This document shows positions 27,251-35,603 of a stretch of 64,000 bases of DNA, one piece after another. This DNA comes from Merdimmobilis hominis (GTDB lineage: Bacteria > Bacillota > Clostridia > Oscillospirales > Ruminococcaceae), in contig NZ_JACJKY010000008.1 of NCBI RefSeq assembly GCF_016901855.1, positions 80,147 through 144,146 of the forward strand, given 5' to 3'. The notes below the pieces were generated by a model. The model ran no database searches. It was given only the letters and a program-made list of their open reading frames with translations, and was not told where the DNA came from. Positions within the stretch are counted from its first letter, which is position 1; each line of letters starts with the position of its first letter. The position numbers and the translations under genes were made by a program.

Positions 27251-27428
27251 GGTCGGCCTTTCGTTTTTCCTTTTTAGTCGGGGCGTCAATAACCTTCAAA
27301 ATAAGCTCATCCACATCTTCTGTGGGCTTAGCGTCTCTTATCAGGTCATTGCGAAAGTCAGCAAGTCCGCTGACCATAAGACGCTGTTCAAAGTCGTCCA
27401 GCGTCACGACAACCTTTTCTCCACTCAT
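27237..27428 (-). CDS. small conserved ICE protein, 63 aa
   Basis: A short charged protein (SGEKVVVTLDDFEQRL start, KKEKRKADREAR end) overlapping PcfB by 1 base and VirD4 by 14 bases. Its position between the two is characteristic of the element family. No known domain, and no membrane segment. Confidence 0.75.
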   Translation of the reverse strand: MSGEKVVVTLDDFEQRLMVSGLADFRNDLIRDAKPTEDVDELILKVIDAPTKKEKRKADREAR

Positions 27429-28225
27429 CAGCGCACCTCCTTAGCAGGTTTTCGTTTCGGAGGCTGAGGCGCTTTGTGGCGCGTCTCACCGGTACGGGGA
27501 CGGTCGCCTCTGCCGGTATCCGGTTTTCTCCTCTGTTCAGCACGGATCTCTTCAAGTTCACGCCTTACAGAAGGTCGGACTCTCTGAGGTGTGCGCTCAG
27601 GGGCGCCCTCGCCGGGTGCGTCTCTGCGCACGGATGAAGGCTCGGACCGACGGGACTTCGTCGTCCGGCCCGTGGTGGGGTTTTCGTTTTGACCCCTTTC
27701 TGCAGTGGGGTTCGGCTGCTCATGAACCACACCGCTAAGGAAGGCGTCTACCTTATCTTCAACGGGACCTGTGCGTTCGGGCACCGGGATATCGCCGCCA
27801 GTCTGCTCTGCAGCGCGGCCTCTCTCAATTTCTGTTTTAACAGAACCCATATCGATGGTAGCAAGGTTAAAGCGTTCGAAGATACGGTTGATTTTACTGG
27901 CGTCTTCAGCGCGGACCATAATGTCCGTGAGTCCATCCTGCGCATTGCGGTCTTTAAGAACGCAATACAGAACACCGTATTTCTTTGCTTCCTCACAGAA
28001 TTTTTGCAGCTCGGAATCCTTAACAGCGAAGACCTTCAGCTCCTTGCCGCTTCTCAGCATATTGGTGAGTCGCGTCTTGCCGCGTGTCTTCTTCTGATCT
28101 CGGAGGACTGCATAAAGTAGGACAGCCAATCGCTCAGCTGCCTTACCGCTGATTTTAGCAGCGACTTCAACGCCGTTTAGGGACATCCTTACGACTTGTT
28201 CCGCCGCGTCTCCTGAATAGTTCAT
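27428..28225 (-). CDS. PcfB family protein (DUF3801)
   Basis: A 265-residue protein with the PcfB/DUF3801 domain in its first about 140 residues (VEVAAKISGKAAERLAVLL, then LQKFCEEAKKYGVLYCVL). A basic, Pro/Arg-rich disordered tail follows. PcfB acts as an accessory relaxosome factor linking DNA to the coupling protein in Enterococcus pCF10. The start is ATG 28225, with AAAGGAG 8 bases upstream; a 29-residue longer frame inside the relaxase gene lacks a site. It overlaps the relaxase 3' end by 59 bases. Confidence 0.88.
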   Translation of the reverse strand: MNYSGDAAEQVVRMSLNGVEVAAKISGKAAERLAVLLYAVLRDQKKTRGKTRLTNMLRSGKELKVFAVKDSELQKFCEEAKKYGVLYCVLKDRNAQDGLTDIMVRAEDASKINRIFERFNLATIDMGSVKTEIERGRAAEQTGGDIPVPERTGPVEDKVDAFLSGVVHEQPNPTAERGQNENPTTGRTTKSRRSEPSSVRRDAPGEGAPERTPQRVRPSVRRELEEIRAEQRRKPDTGRGDRPRTGETRHKAPQPPKRKPAKEVR

Positions 28226-29167
28226 CAGAATTCTCCTTTCTCTCAGGCTGTTCGTTGTACAGCGTTTCAAGCTGCTCCTGGATACGGAGCGCTCGTTCTT
28301 CCACGCTGTCACATATTTTGAATGTGGTTTTGAGTTTCTTCATACGATCCGAAACGGCTGCAATCTGTTTCTTCACTTCCAGAATAGCGGCCTCATCACC
28401 GGTACGAATCACTCGTTTCAGCTTGTTTCTCAGGGCATCTCTTTCGCTTGTCAGCGCCGCAAGTTCATCGGTAGCATTACTGCGATATCGGTCGAGATCC
28501 TCATGATTCTCAATGCCGTTTGCGGCAAGGAACCTTGTCTGCTCATCCAAGCGGTCCAGCTTTCGAAGATCCTCTCGTACTGCGGCAGACACCTTCTTAA
28601 CCGATGCCGGGAAGCGCACAATAATGTGCAACTCATAGCAGTAATAGTAATACAGTGCGGCAATGCCTTTTGCTTTAGTGCGTGGAGGATTCTCGCTGCG
28701 GTACCGATGATATCGGTGCTCTTCCTCTTCGGGGAAGGGTTCCTTTTCGACATAATTCTCCAAAATTCGATTACAAATCTCATCTACGGAGTAGTCGTCT
28801 CCAAGGCGGTCAAATCGACGGAACCTGTCAGCGCCTTTAGGCCGCAGTGACGGTCGCTCCAATGGCTGACCGTTCTTCCCATAGAACTTGAACTCGTATC
28901 CCCAGGATTCCATAAGATCATAGAAGTCTCGTTCCGTAACGGACACTGCAATAGCGCGGTCGATATCAGCACGGATCAAGCCACTATGCGTTGGCTTGCC
29001 GTTTTGTTCTGCAGACCATTCACTGTAGTTCTTGCGCTTTCCCTCCGGGTGGCGCACTACGGAAAGACCATGCTCTCTGCAGAGCCTATCCGATAAATCG
29101 CGCATCTGTTGATAGTCACTGTTGGAACGGTAGAACTTAATCCCATCCACGAAGGAAACCGTGTTAA
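28167..29167 (-). CDS. relaxase, exon 2 (3' part)
   Basis: The C-terminal 333 residues of the relaxase, joined to exon 1 by intron removal: the first two bases (TT) complete an Ile codon and the frame continues NTVSFVDGIKFYRS. It contains the end of the catalytic domain (SDRLCREHGLSVV) and a C-terminal helical region with a coiled-coil-like ALTSERDALRNKLKRV segment. On its own it lacks the HUH histidines. A GTG within it could look like a start, but no ribosome-binding site precedes it. Confidence 0.9.
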
Positions 29168-29228
29168 GTAGGCTAAGTACCCAGCGCCTTGCCGTATTGC
29201 TGCGGTAGGTTTCCGAGCACTCGCCCCC

Positions 29229-29262
29229 GAACCGGACTTACAACTCTCGCTGTATCCGGCTC
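29229..29262 (-). ncRNA. group II intron domain V
   Basis: A 34-nt hairpin beginning GAGCCGGATAC and ending GTCCGGTTC on the minus strand, the catalytic core of the ribozyme. Domain VI lies between it and 29168. Confidence 0.85.
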
Positions 29263-29267
29263 TCTAT

Positions 29268-31085
29268 TCATTCACAGTCTGCACTGTGAATTTTCGTGTG
29301 ACAGCTTTCGCAGACCACCAATGTTTTTCGGTTAATCTTCTTCATAAAAGCTGCCCACGGTTGACTTTCATCCAGCTCTTTCAGCGTTCTTACTTGGTGC
29401 ATCACCAACACTGAAGTATCTTTTCCGCACCATTCACACCGATTTGCTTTCAATCGAGCGCCAAGACTGGGCTTTTTCAGGATACCTTTCGGCTTATGGA
29501 TAGTGTCCGCTTCTTTTCCCAGTGGGTAGGGGTCTCTGGCGAGACTGCCTTTCCACAGTAGGCGAATACGCTCATTGCCATGTTTGTCCATGAATCTTAC
29601 ACCGATGTCTTTGCCGATACGATATTGAGCAACGATTCTGCGTTTTGTTGTACGGTATTTACATGCCAGAGTTTTATAAAAACTGTACTCCATGATATAG
29701 CGGAACTTGTGGAGCTTAGAGCGATTATTTGCAATCGCATAATAATTACAGAATCCTCGTATCTCGCCGTTGTACTGGTCAAGAATACTCAGGTCTGTTC
29801 GCCCTACAAGTTTTCCACGGTGCGTGGGTTGCCAAATCTCTGTTCCATTGCGAACATCGATTCTCATGGCTTCCAGTTCCAGCAGCTTTTTCTGAATGGC
29901 GGAAGTTGGGACTTCCAGCATTACATGGCCGCTGTAATTTCTGGCTGTAGAACCGCTTTTTGTTTTCTTGGTGTGATTACTCTGCGGTGTGACCCTGATT
30001 TCAAATCCTAAAAATTTTGCCCGGTCTGTTGCCTTGGTTACCAGCGTCTTTTCGTCCGACAGTTCCAATTTCAACTGTTCGGCAATATATGCGCCGATTT
30101 CCTGTTTAACAGCCTGTGCATCCTCTTTGGCTCCGATGATACCGATAAGGAAGTCGTCAGCGTAGCGGACATATTGCAGTCTGCGGAAATTTGCGTCCAT
30201 TGGATTTTTACAAGGAATGGATTTGTGTACCTTATCCAGTTCCCGGATGCTTTCCAAAAGGGATTGCTTTTCTTCCTCGGACTGCGTCTTTGCCAGCTTT
30301 CTCTTGAGTCGGATTCTCTTATCGCTCAGTTTGCGGTATTCCACGTTCACAGCCCGCTTGTCCCCACGGTCAAACCGTTTCTTGTATTCAGCCATATACT
30401 TGTCGAACTGGTCGAGGTAGATATTGGCAAGAATGGGGCTGATAATGCCGCCCTGCGGAGTGCCGCTGTAACTCTGATGCAGTTGGTTATCTTCCATATA
30501 TCCTGCGTTGAGAAATTTACGGATGAGGCGCAGAAAACGCTCATCCTTAATTCTCTTGCGAAGAATGCCAATCATGACATTATGGTCGATATTGTCGAAG
30601 AAGCCTTTAATATCTCCCTCAACAAACCACTTACATCTGGTGAAGCGATTTTGAATCATCCTCAAAGCTGTGTGACAACTTCTGTCAGGCCGGAATCCAT
30701 GGGATGTGTCCTCGAAGCTGTTTTCGTAGATAGATTCCAGCAACATACGGACAACTTCCTGCACCAACTTGTCGTCAATGGACGGTATACCCAGAGGACG
30801 GAGTTTTCCGTTCTTTTTAGGGATATATGTCCGTCTGGACGGTATGGGCTGGTAGGATTCGTCTCTCAGGGCTGCAATAAGCCTATCGATTCTTTCAAGG
30901 CTCATTGCGTCGATGGTTTTTCCGTCTGTGCCTGCGGTCATGTTACCCTGACTGGCATAGATATTCTGATATGCCTGTAGGAAAAAGTCCCGGTTGAACA
31001 GGTTTCGGTACAGCCTGTCATAGACATAGCCGGATTGAGCTGAATGCTCTTGCAGACTGTTCAATACATTTTCTGGATCTCTCAT
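29268..31085 (-). CDS. ltrA: group II intron reverse transcriptase/maturase
   Basis: A 605-residue intron-encoded protein. The RT domain shows TYIPKKNGKLRPLGIPSI, HGFRPDRSCHTAL, TPQGGIISPILANIYL and the catalytic YADD (VRYADDFLIG). The maturase domain X follows (about 410-520), then an HNH endonuclease (RCEWCGKD...VLVMHQ...CESCHTKIH) for retrohoming. All modules are intact, so the intron should be mobile. The frame lies wholly in domain IV and ends 6 bp before domain V. Confidence 0.95.
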   Translation of the reverse strand: MRDPENVLNSLQEHSAQSGYVYDRLYRNLFNRDFFLQAYQNIYASQGNMTAGTDGKTIDAMSLERIDRLIAALRDESYQPIPSRRTYIPKKNGKLRPLGIPSIDDKLVQEVVRMLLESIYENSFEDTSHGFRPDRSCHTALRMIQNRFTRCKWFVEGDIKGFFDNIDHNVMIGILRKRIKDERFLRLIRKFLNAGYMEDNQLHQSYSGTPQGGIISPILANIYLDQFDKYMAEYKKRFDRGDKRAVNVEYRKLSDKRIRLKRKLAKTQSEEEKQSLLESIRELDKVHKSIPCKNPMDANFRRLQYVRYADDFLIGIIGAKEDAQAVKQEIGAYIAEQLKLELSDEKTLVTKATDRAKFLGFEIRVTPQSNHTKKTKSGSTARNYSGHVMLEVPTSAIQKKLLELEAMRIDVRNGTEIWQPTHRGKLVGRTDLSILDQYNGEIRGFCNYYAIANNRSKLHKFRYIMEYSFYKTLACKYRTTKRRIVAQYRIGKDIGVRFMDKHGNERIRLLWKGSLARDPYPLGKEADTIHKPKGILKKPSLGARLKANRCEWCGKDTSVLVMHQVRTLKELDESQPWAAFMKKINRKTLVVCESCHTKIHSADCE

Positions 31086-31637
31086 AGTGCCTCACGCACC
31101 TTCCTTTCTTTTGTATTGAATTGAATGAACTGCCGCCCTTCGCCATGTACGTGCCATTAACACGCTCGGACTACTACGACGGCTCCGTTGCCATATTGGA
31201 TATTCAGGGCCTACGCCCATAGCTCTTGTGAGCATTCCAACTTAGGCAATCCCCATTTAGTAACAGAGTAAAAAGCAGTGTTCATTGTCGGATACGGTTT
31301 TCGTCCTTTTATGCTGATACATATGGGCTGCACATTGGTTTCGCTCCAGCCAGTCATCTTTTCTGACGGAGATGTACAGCGCAGCGGATATAGCTGTCTT
31401 CCGCTGCGACCACCACAAATGTCCCTCGGACTGCCGTTCAACCAGTGTAGGCTTTATCCTCATATGAACTTTGGTCTTGCTGCTCAGTCGTGGCATGACA
31501 ACTTGCCAACTCGCAGCTTCACGGTCGTGCTATTGTCCCCTTTGGGTTTCCCCATCCAGGTTAGCCGTTGACCACAGGCATGAAACCTCACGCCAGCCGC
31601 TTGCTAAGCGGATTTACTCTGCTCCTTATGGGCGCAC

Positions 31638-32067
31638 TAACAAAGTGGTTGTGAATGTGTGAATCCTTATCCAGGTGAGTTGCCACAAGCACCTGATAAC
31701 GGTCTCCCCATAACTGAGTTGCAAGCTCTATTCCAATTCGGTGTGCCAGCTCCGGCGTGACTTCGCCTTCCTTAAAAGACTGATAGCCGTGATAAGCAAT
31801 CGTTCCGTCTTCCTTCCCAAACTGCTTCTTCACGGCTATCATTTCTCTTCGGGCATTTTCTGCTGTGCAGTTGACGCCCCAAACATGCTGTCTTTGGTTG
31901 GTCGCCTCCTCACGACCTGCATATGAGATAACATCTTCCAGAGTATCCCGGTTGAGTTCTTCAGCAACAGGGATCGTCTCTGGGTTGGTGGTCTTGTCCG
32001 GGTTCTCGGCATAGAGGAGGACCTTGCCGATATATCCCTTGACGCGCCACAGAGATGTGACTGCCAT
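31638..32067 (-). CDS. relaxase, exon 1 (MOB-P type, 5' part)
   Basis: The DNA-nicking enzyme of conjugation, N-terminal 143 residues. Typical start (AVTSLWRVKGYIGKVLLYA) and the HUH motif HLDKDSHIHNHFV right at the exon end. The ATG overlaps the MobC stop (TAATG). Spliced length is 1,431 bases, exactly 477 codons including stop (476 aa), the expected size. Without splicing, translation runs 16 codons into the intron and stops, so the element can nick oriT only after the intron is removed. Confidence 0.92.
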
Positions 32068-32378
32068 TAACCGTACATCACCTCCAAAAGTTCTTGAATG
32101 GTTTTCTTCAGCCCGTCAACATTTTCCCAGTAAGCTGCAGTGTCCACGAAGTTAAGCGTGTTCGCCTTCATCGCAATCTGGTTCATATTATTGTTGATTT
32201 GCTGTAGGTTTCTGAGCACAGAAACAAGGTCCATTGATGGCTTCGATTTTATTGGGCTGTGCGCGATAAGAGCTCGCATATACTTTTCTCTCGACCATCC
32301 GGACTTTTCTGTGTCTCGGTTCAGAACCGCAAGCTCGTCTTCTGACAGGCGGACTCTTACCTCGCGGTTACGCTTCAC
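32067..32378 (-). CDS. mobC: MobC-like relaxosome protein
   Basis: A 103-residue protein with a ribbon-helix-helix-like N-terminus (REVRVRLSEDELAVLNRDTE) and the MobC signature LRNLQQINNNMNQIAMKAN. It helps the relaxase open oriT. The start is GTG 32378, with AAAGGAGG 7 bases upstream. Its stop overlaps the relaxase start. The candidate oriT lies directly upstream. Confidence 0.9.
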   Translation of the reverse strand: MKRNREVRVRLSEDELAVLNRDTEKSGWSREKYMRALIAHSPIKSKPSMDLVSVLRNLQQINNNMNQIAMKANTLNFVDTAAYWENVDGLKKTIQELLEVMYG

Positions 32379-32410
32379 AGTATGCCTCCTTTCAGCTGGT
32401 ATAAGGGTTT

Positions 32411-32494
32411 GGGGCTACCCCAACAAGCGTAAATGTGCCCAAAGCACGATGCTTGCTAAGAAAATGCCGTTGGCATTTTCCTTGAGGTAGCCCC
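32411..32494. other. candidate origin of transfer (oriT)
   Basis: The gene-poor stretch before mobC holds a 9-bp inverted repeat (GGGGCTACC at 32411-32419, GGTAGCCCC at 32486-32494). Between them lie TAAATGTGCCC at 32430-32440, resembling the RSF1010-type nick region TAAGTGCGCCCT, and a hairpin GAAAATGCC/GGCATTTTC. Location next to mobC/relaxase and this structure fit an oriT. The exact nick base cannot be assigned. Confidence 0.6.
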
Positions 32495-32499
32495 GCGAC

Positions 32500-33534
32500 T
32501 TATCGCTCCTGATTTTTCTCCGGAGGGTAAGGCACAGCCTTGATTTCATCGCCCACTTTGAAAAAGTGTTCGGGATATTTGAACTGTTCCATATACCTCT
32601 GGATCTGTTCATCGGTAAGACTTCCGAAGTCTTCGCCACTGCAGTCACAGATAAAACAAGGACCGGCAATGATGTCAATCATCTGCCGGGTATCCGATTT
32701 CATATAACAGCGTTCGATCTTCCAGCCGTCTTTACCGCCGTGCTCAACGGCCATATACTGCTCAAGTCGAACGCAAGGATCAGAACCATCCATGCAGTAG
32801 CCATAGATGGAATAGCCTCCCATGCGGGACTGGAACGCTTTGTTGTCACTGGAAATAGCGTAAGTTCGGGAGAGTTCTGAATAAGGTTCGGTGAAGCTCT
32901 CCTGGCTGAAAACGACATAACCGGTGATGTGCTTTCCTTCGTCTTCTGCGCGATGAAAAAGGTTGCGCATCTCCGTATAAGACATTTCAACTTCTTCTGG
33001 CTCAGCGTATATCGCGCGATTCAGAGGCATCCCATTCATCTTGCCTTCTTCATTGCAGATGATACATACCTGCTCTTCGAAGGGATAGAACGGCTCAATG
33101 AGACCTCCTACAATCTTTTGCATTCCTTCAAGGGAAGAATCAATAGTCGCCGTTCGAGCCATCTTTCCCGGCTCCAACACCACAACGGTTATTTCCTTAC
33201 GGAGTTCTTTTGCGGCATCCATATCAAACTCAACATTGGCGAAGCCAACACTGTCGCAGAAATATGCGGCAACCTTGCCGTCTTCAAGTTCTGTGACGAG
33301 CACATCAGATACCGACATAGAGCGTCCACGGAAACCATCAGGATGGTCGAAGTTGAAAGCAGCAAAAGCGTCTTCCAAACTATCGCCGTCTATCTCGCCA
33401 TCAAAGACGCAGTCATAGATGGAACTGTCGATCACCGTAGGATCTGCGCCCATTCGGGCAAGAGCTTCTTGAGACATGAAGGCGCGTCCTTCAGCGTCAC
33501 GATCCAAATCAATTTGGTATAGCTTGACTTCCAT
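32500..33534 (-). CDS. YodL/DUF3846 domain protein
   Basis: A 344-residue accessory ICE protein. The first about 105 residues match the YodL-type domain (YQIDLDRDAEGRAFMS, DAFAAFNFDHPDGFRG). Residues about 110-175 match DUF3846 (EITVVVLEPGKMARTATID, LIEPFYPF, IICNEEG). The C-terminal part has a GYVVFSQESFTEPYSELSRTY-type region (in parts: GYVVFSQESF, YSELSRTY). These families are common on clostridial mobile elements and have no proven function. The start overlaps the upstream stop (GATAATGG). Confidence 0.8.
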   Translation of the reverse strand: MEVKLYQIDLDRDAEGRAFMSQEALARMGADPTVIDSSIYDCVFDGEIDGDSLEDAFAAFNFDHPDGFRGRSMSVSDVLVTELEDGKVAAYFCDSVGFANVEFDMDAAKELRKEITVVVLEPGKMARTATIDSSLEGMQKIVGGLIEPFYPFEEQVCIICNEEGKMNGMPLNRAIYAEPEEVEMSYTEMRNLFHRAEDEGKHITGYVVFSQESFTEPYSELSRTYAISSDNKAFQSRMGGYSIYGYCMDGSDPCVRLEQYMAVEHGGKDGWKIERCYMKSDTRQMIDIIAGPCFICDCSGEDFGSLTDEQIQRYMEQFKYPEHFFKVGDEIKAVPYPPEKNQER

Positions 33535-34472
33535 TATCGGTCACGGTCCTCCTTTCGTTTCATCAGCCCAACCTTGAGTTGTAGCTGTTCATTTACATCC
33601 TTGCCGCTGTCGGGCGGCTCATCAATTACGGTGTAATCTTTGAGACCTTCTACGATTCCGGCTGCAGCGGCGCGGCCAACTTCATCGTTGTCCAGGTGAA
33701 GACGCAGTGTTTTAATCTGCGGATTCTCACTAAGGAACCTGCTCAGCGCCACTGGGACAACACCCTGTCTTTTAGGAGCAAAGACTCCTGCGAGGGAGAG
33801 CATCGACATGCTCTTCCAATCGCCACCTTCGTAAAGCTGCAGCGTTGCAAAGCTTAACAAATCGATTGCTGACTCAAAAACATGCACGGTATCCGCCGTT
33901 GGGTTAGCTGCAATCGAAAAGGAATAGCGTTTGTCGCTGCCGGTGGCCTCGGATTTGTAAGAGCTGAAGGTGCTTCTCAGAGCGCCGTACCTCGGCTTTC
34001 CGGTATTGTCGTACCCGACAAACAAGGCATTTTTGTAATTGACCGTCTGAAAAAGAAGCTTGTTCTCGATACAGTAGTCAATGATAATGGGGTGAATCCC
34101 GCGCCCCTGAAGATACTTCTTAACCTCGTCACAGTTGGTATCTACTTCGGGGAGAAGCAGATTCCTTTCCTTCGGAGCGCTATGCTCCTTGGGCGGCACA
34201 TAGGTCTGAATCGGTGCTCCGGTCAGAAGTCTTACCGCGTCAGGGAAAGACATTTCTTTGACCTTCACGAGGTAGTCCAGCGCCGTTCTGCCGCCGATAC
34301 CACGGGAGAACCAGTGCCATTTACCGTTGCTGATTTTCAGACTGTCATGTTCACGGGTACAGTAGTTATTGCCGGGAAGCTTTACGAGCTCACCGGGTTC
34401 ATGGGTTTGCAAATAAGACAGAAGGTCGATCTGCCTTGCGGCCAAGATATCTTCTGCGTTAATATAAGGCAT
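33534..34472 (-). CDS. DUF3991/Toprim domain protein
   Basis: A 312-residue protein. An N-terminal CHC2-like region (YLQTHEPGELVKLPGNNYC, then WFSRGIGGRTALDYL) is followed by DUF3991 and a Toprim fold (HVFESAIDLLSF with the conserved E, then LRLHLDNDEVGRAAA and GKDVNEQL). This is the primase-like architecture found in ICE accessory genes and may prime replication of the transferred strand. The start is ATG 34472 with AAAGGAGG upstream; a 36-residue longer frame is not supported. Confidence 0.85.
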   Translation of the reverse strand: MPYINAEDILAARQIDLLSYLQTHEPGELVKLPGNNYCTREHDSLKISNGKWHWFSRGIGGRTALDYLVKVKEMSFPDAVRLLTGAPIQTYVPPKEHSAPKERNLLLPEVDTNCDEVKKYLQGRGIHPIIIDYCIENKLLFQTVNYKNALFVGYDNTGKPRYGALRSTFSSYKSEATGSDKRYSFSIAANPTADTVHVFESAIDLLSFATLQLYEGGDWKSMSMLSLAGVFAPKRQGVVPVALSRFLSENPQIKTLRLHLDNDEVGRAAAAGIVEGLKDYTVIDEPPDSGKDVNEQLQLKVGLMKRKEDRDR

Positions 34473-34473
34473 T

Positions 34474-34800
34474 TTATCTGCCTCCTTTCTCGGCTTCACG
34501 AATGATCTTGTCGGCGCGATCTCCGATTGTATCTCGGATATCCTGCATATGATCCGTCTCAAGATCAATGAAGTCGTCATAAATGTCTGCCAGCGTTACG
34601 CCTTTCTCAAGAAGCACCCTGGCATGTTTTTCATCGATTTCTGAGCTCTCAAATACCATGAGAATATCTTCACGCATAGCGTACTCATAGCAATGGTTCA
34701 GAACCTCTTCGGGAGACTGCGTCAACAGCCATTCTCGGTATTTTTCCTGCTCAGCCAACATTCTCTCATACAGTTGGGAATAGATTTCTTCTGCAGTCAT
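34474..34800 (-). CDS. DUF3848 family protein
   Basis: A 108-residue helical, acidic protein (TAEEIYSQLYERMLAEQEKY start, ESSEIDEKHARVLLEKG middle) typical of DUF3848, which is common on clostridial elements. AAAGGAG-like sequence precedes the ATG. It ends 1 bp before the Toprim gene. Function unknown. Confidence 0.78.
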   Translation of the reverse strand: MTAEEIYSQLYERMLAEQEKYREWLLTQSPEEVLNHCYEYAMREDILMVFESSEIDEKHARVLLEKGVTLADIYDDFIDLETDHMQDIRDTIGDRADKIIREAEKGGR

Positions 34801-34811
34801 AGGACTCCTTT

Positions 34812-35306
34812 CTATGCCTTCTGAATAACCCGTTTGAACTTCAGCGGACTCTCTTCGATATACTGTCCGATAAGCCGGTGCTGTTCTTTGGTTTCAGCGT
34901 AGGCAGTTATGGTGATTGTTTTCGTTTCCCAATCCAGCGTATAACTGTCAGTGGTCACATTGGTAATGTGGCGCTCTGCCAGGAAGTCTCTGAACTCCTG
35001 CATAGCCTCTCGGTTATCCGACATGATTACATTGACATAAGTTCTTTCCTTGGAGAATTTGTTGCTCACTGCCACTGCCAAGCAGCATCCAACACCACTG
35101 GCAACGGAGACCACAATCATAGCAAGGTTGCTATCTGAGGAAACAACATCCTTTGTAATCAGCAGATAAATATAGTTGGAGACAGCCAGACAAATACCTG
35201 CAAGCAAGCACCGGTTACGCTGGATCAGGATGGTCTTTGCTGTGCTCAAGGCGTTATCCAGCATCTTTGCAAAGAACAGAAACGCCATATACAGAACGCT
35301 ACCCAT
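34812..35306 (-). CDS. membrane protein with DUF2179-like cytoplasmic domain
   Basis: A 164-residue protein with about three N-terminal helices (GSVLYMAFLFFAKML, CLLAGICLAVSNYIYLLI, IVVSVASGVGCCLAVAV) and a C-terminal about 75-residue alpha/beta domain (YVNVIMSDNREAMQEFRDFL) resembling UPF0316/DUF5698. AAGGAG precedes the ATG. It sits after a terminator, so it is probably read from the upstream operon only in part. The family assignment is moderate. Confidence 0.65.
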   Translation of the reverse strand: MGSVLYMAFLFFAKMLDNALSTAKTILIQRNRCLLAGICLAVSNYIYLLITKDVVSSDSNLAMIVVSVASGVGCCLAVAVSNKFSKERTYVNVIMSDNREAMQEFRDFLAERHITNVTTDSYTLDWETKTITITAYAETKEQHRLIGQYIEESPLKFKRVIQKA

Positions 35307-35335
35307 ACATCGTTATTCTCCTTTCCGGGAAAAGA

Positions 35336-35372
35336 AAAATGCCGTGAAGTTTTTAGGCTCCACGGCATTTGC
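35336..35372 (-). terminator. terminator between the 50-aa gene and the membrane-protein gene
   Basis: AAATGCCGTG on the minus strand pairs with CACGGCATTT across an about 13-base loop region, followed by TTCTTTT. It partly insulates the two gene groups. Confidence 0.7.
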
Positions 35373-35389
35373 TATTCCGCTATTCTGTT

Positions 35390-35542
35390 TTACACCAGCA
35401 TCAGTAACAGGCTCTCAATATCCTCGGTTGGCTTACCGGCGTTGAGAACTTTGTTCCGAAACTGCATAAGCGCATATCTTAAAAGTCTTGCTTCAGCAGG
35501 ACTCAACTCTACGATGCGCTTTTGGGATTTCTTGATTCTCAT
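35390..35542 (-). CDS. small basic protein, 50 aa
   Basis: A short frame with GGAGG 7 bases upstream of ATG 35542 and its own promoter. The product is basic and helical (RIKKSQKRIVELSPAEARLL, then RYALMQFRNKVLNAG) and ends before a terminator, so it forms a single-gene unit. No recognised family. The good signals make it likely to be real. Confidence 0.65.
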   Translation of the reverse strand: MRIKKSQKRIVELSPAEARLLRYALMQFRNKVLNAGKPTEDIESLLLMLV

Positions 35543-35565
35543 AGTACAACCTCCGTTTTTCTTTT

Positions 35566-35571
35566 ATTATA
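35566..35571 (-). promoter_or_regulatory. -10 box for the 50-aa gene
   Basis: TATAAT on the minus strand, 23 bp before the start codon. The -35 region is weak (T-rich), so the call rests on the -10 and the downstream gene. Confidence 0.45.
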
Positions 35572-35603
35572 CGAAAGTTGCTCCGAAAAGAAAAATGTGC
35601 AAA

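Larger units (their letters stand above)
29168..31637 (-). mobile_element. group II intron in the relaxase gene
   Basis: A 2,470-bp intron. The 5' end is GTGCG at 31637 and the 3' end is AC at 29168, matching group II boundaries. A 34-nt domain V lies at 29229-29262 with the AGC triad and a GAGA-type loop. The host frame is restored exactly when it is removed. Domains I-III occupy 31086-31637 and carry no credible gene; the maturase is in domain IV. Insertion behind the catalytic histidines of a relaxase is the same strategy as Ll.LtrB of Lactococcus. Confidence 0.93.

Noticed and set aside
29268..31085. Retron or diversity-generating reverse transcriptase
   Set aside because: The protein has maturase X and HNH domains, and the flanks have group II intron ends and domain V, so it is an intron maturase.
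31211..31571. Short ORFs in the 5' part of the group II intron
   Set aside because: They overlie ribozyme domains I-III, which must be RNA structure. None has a good start signal.
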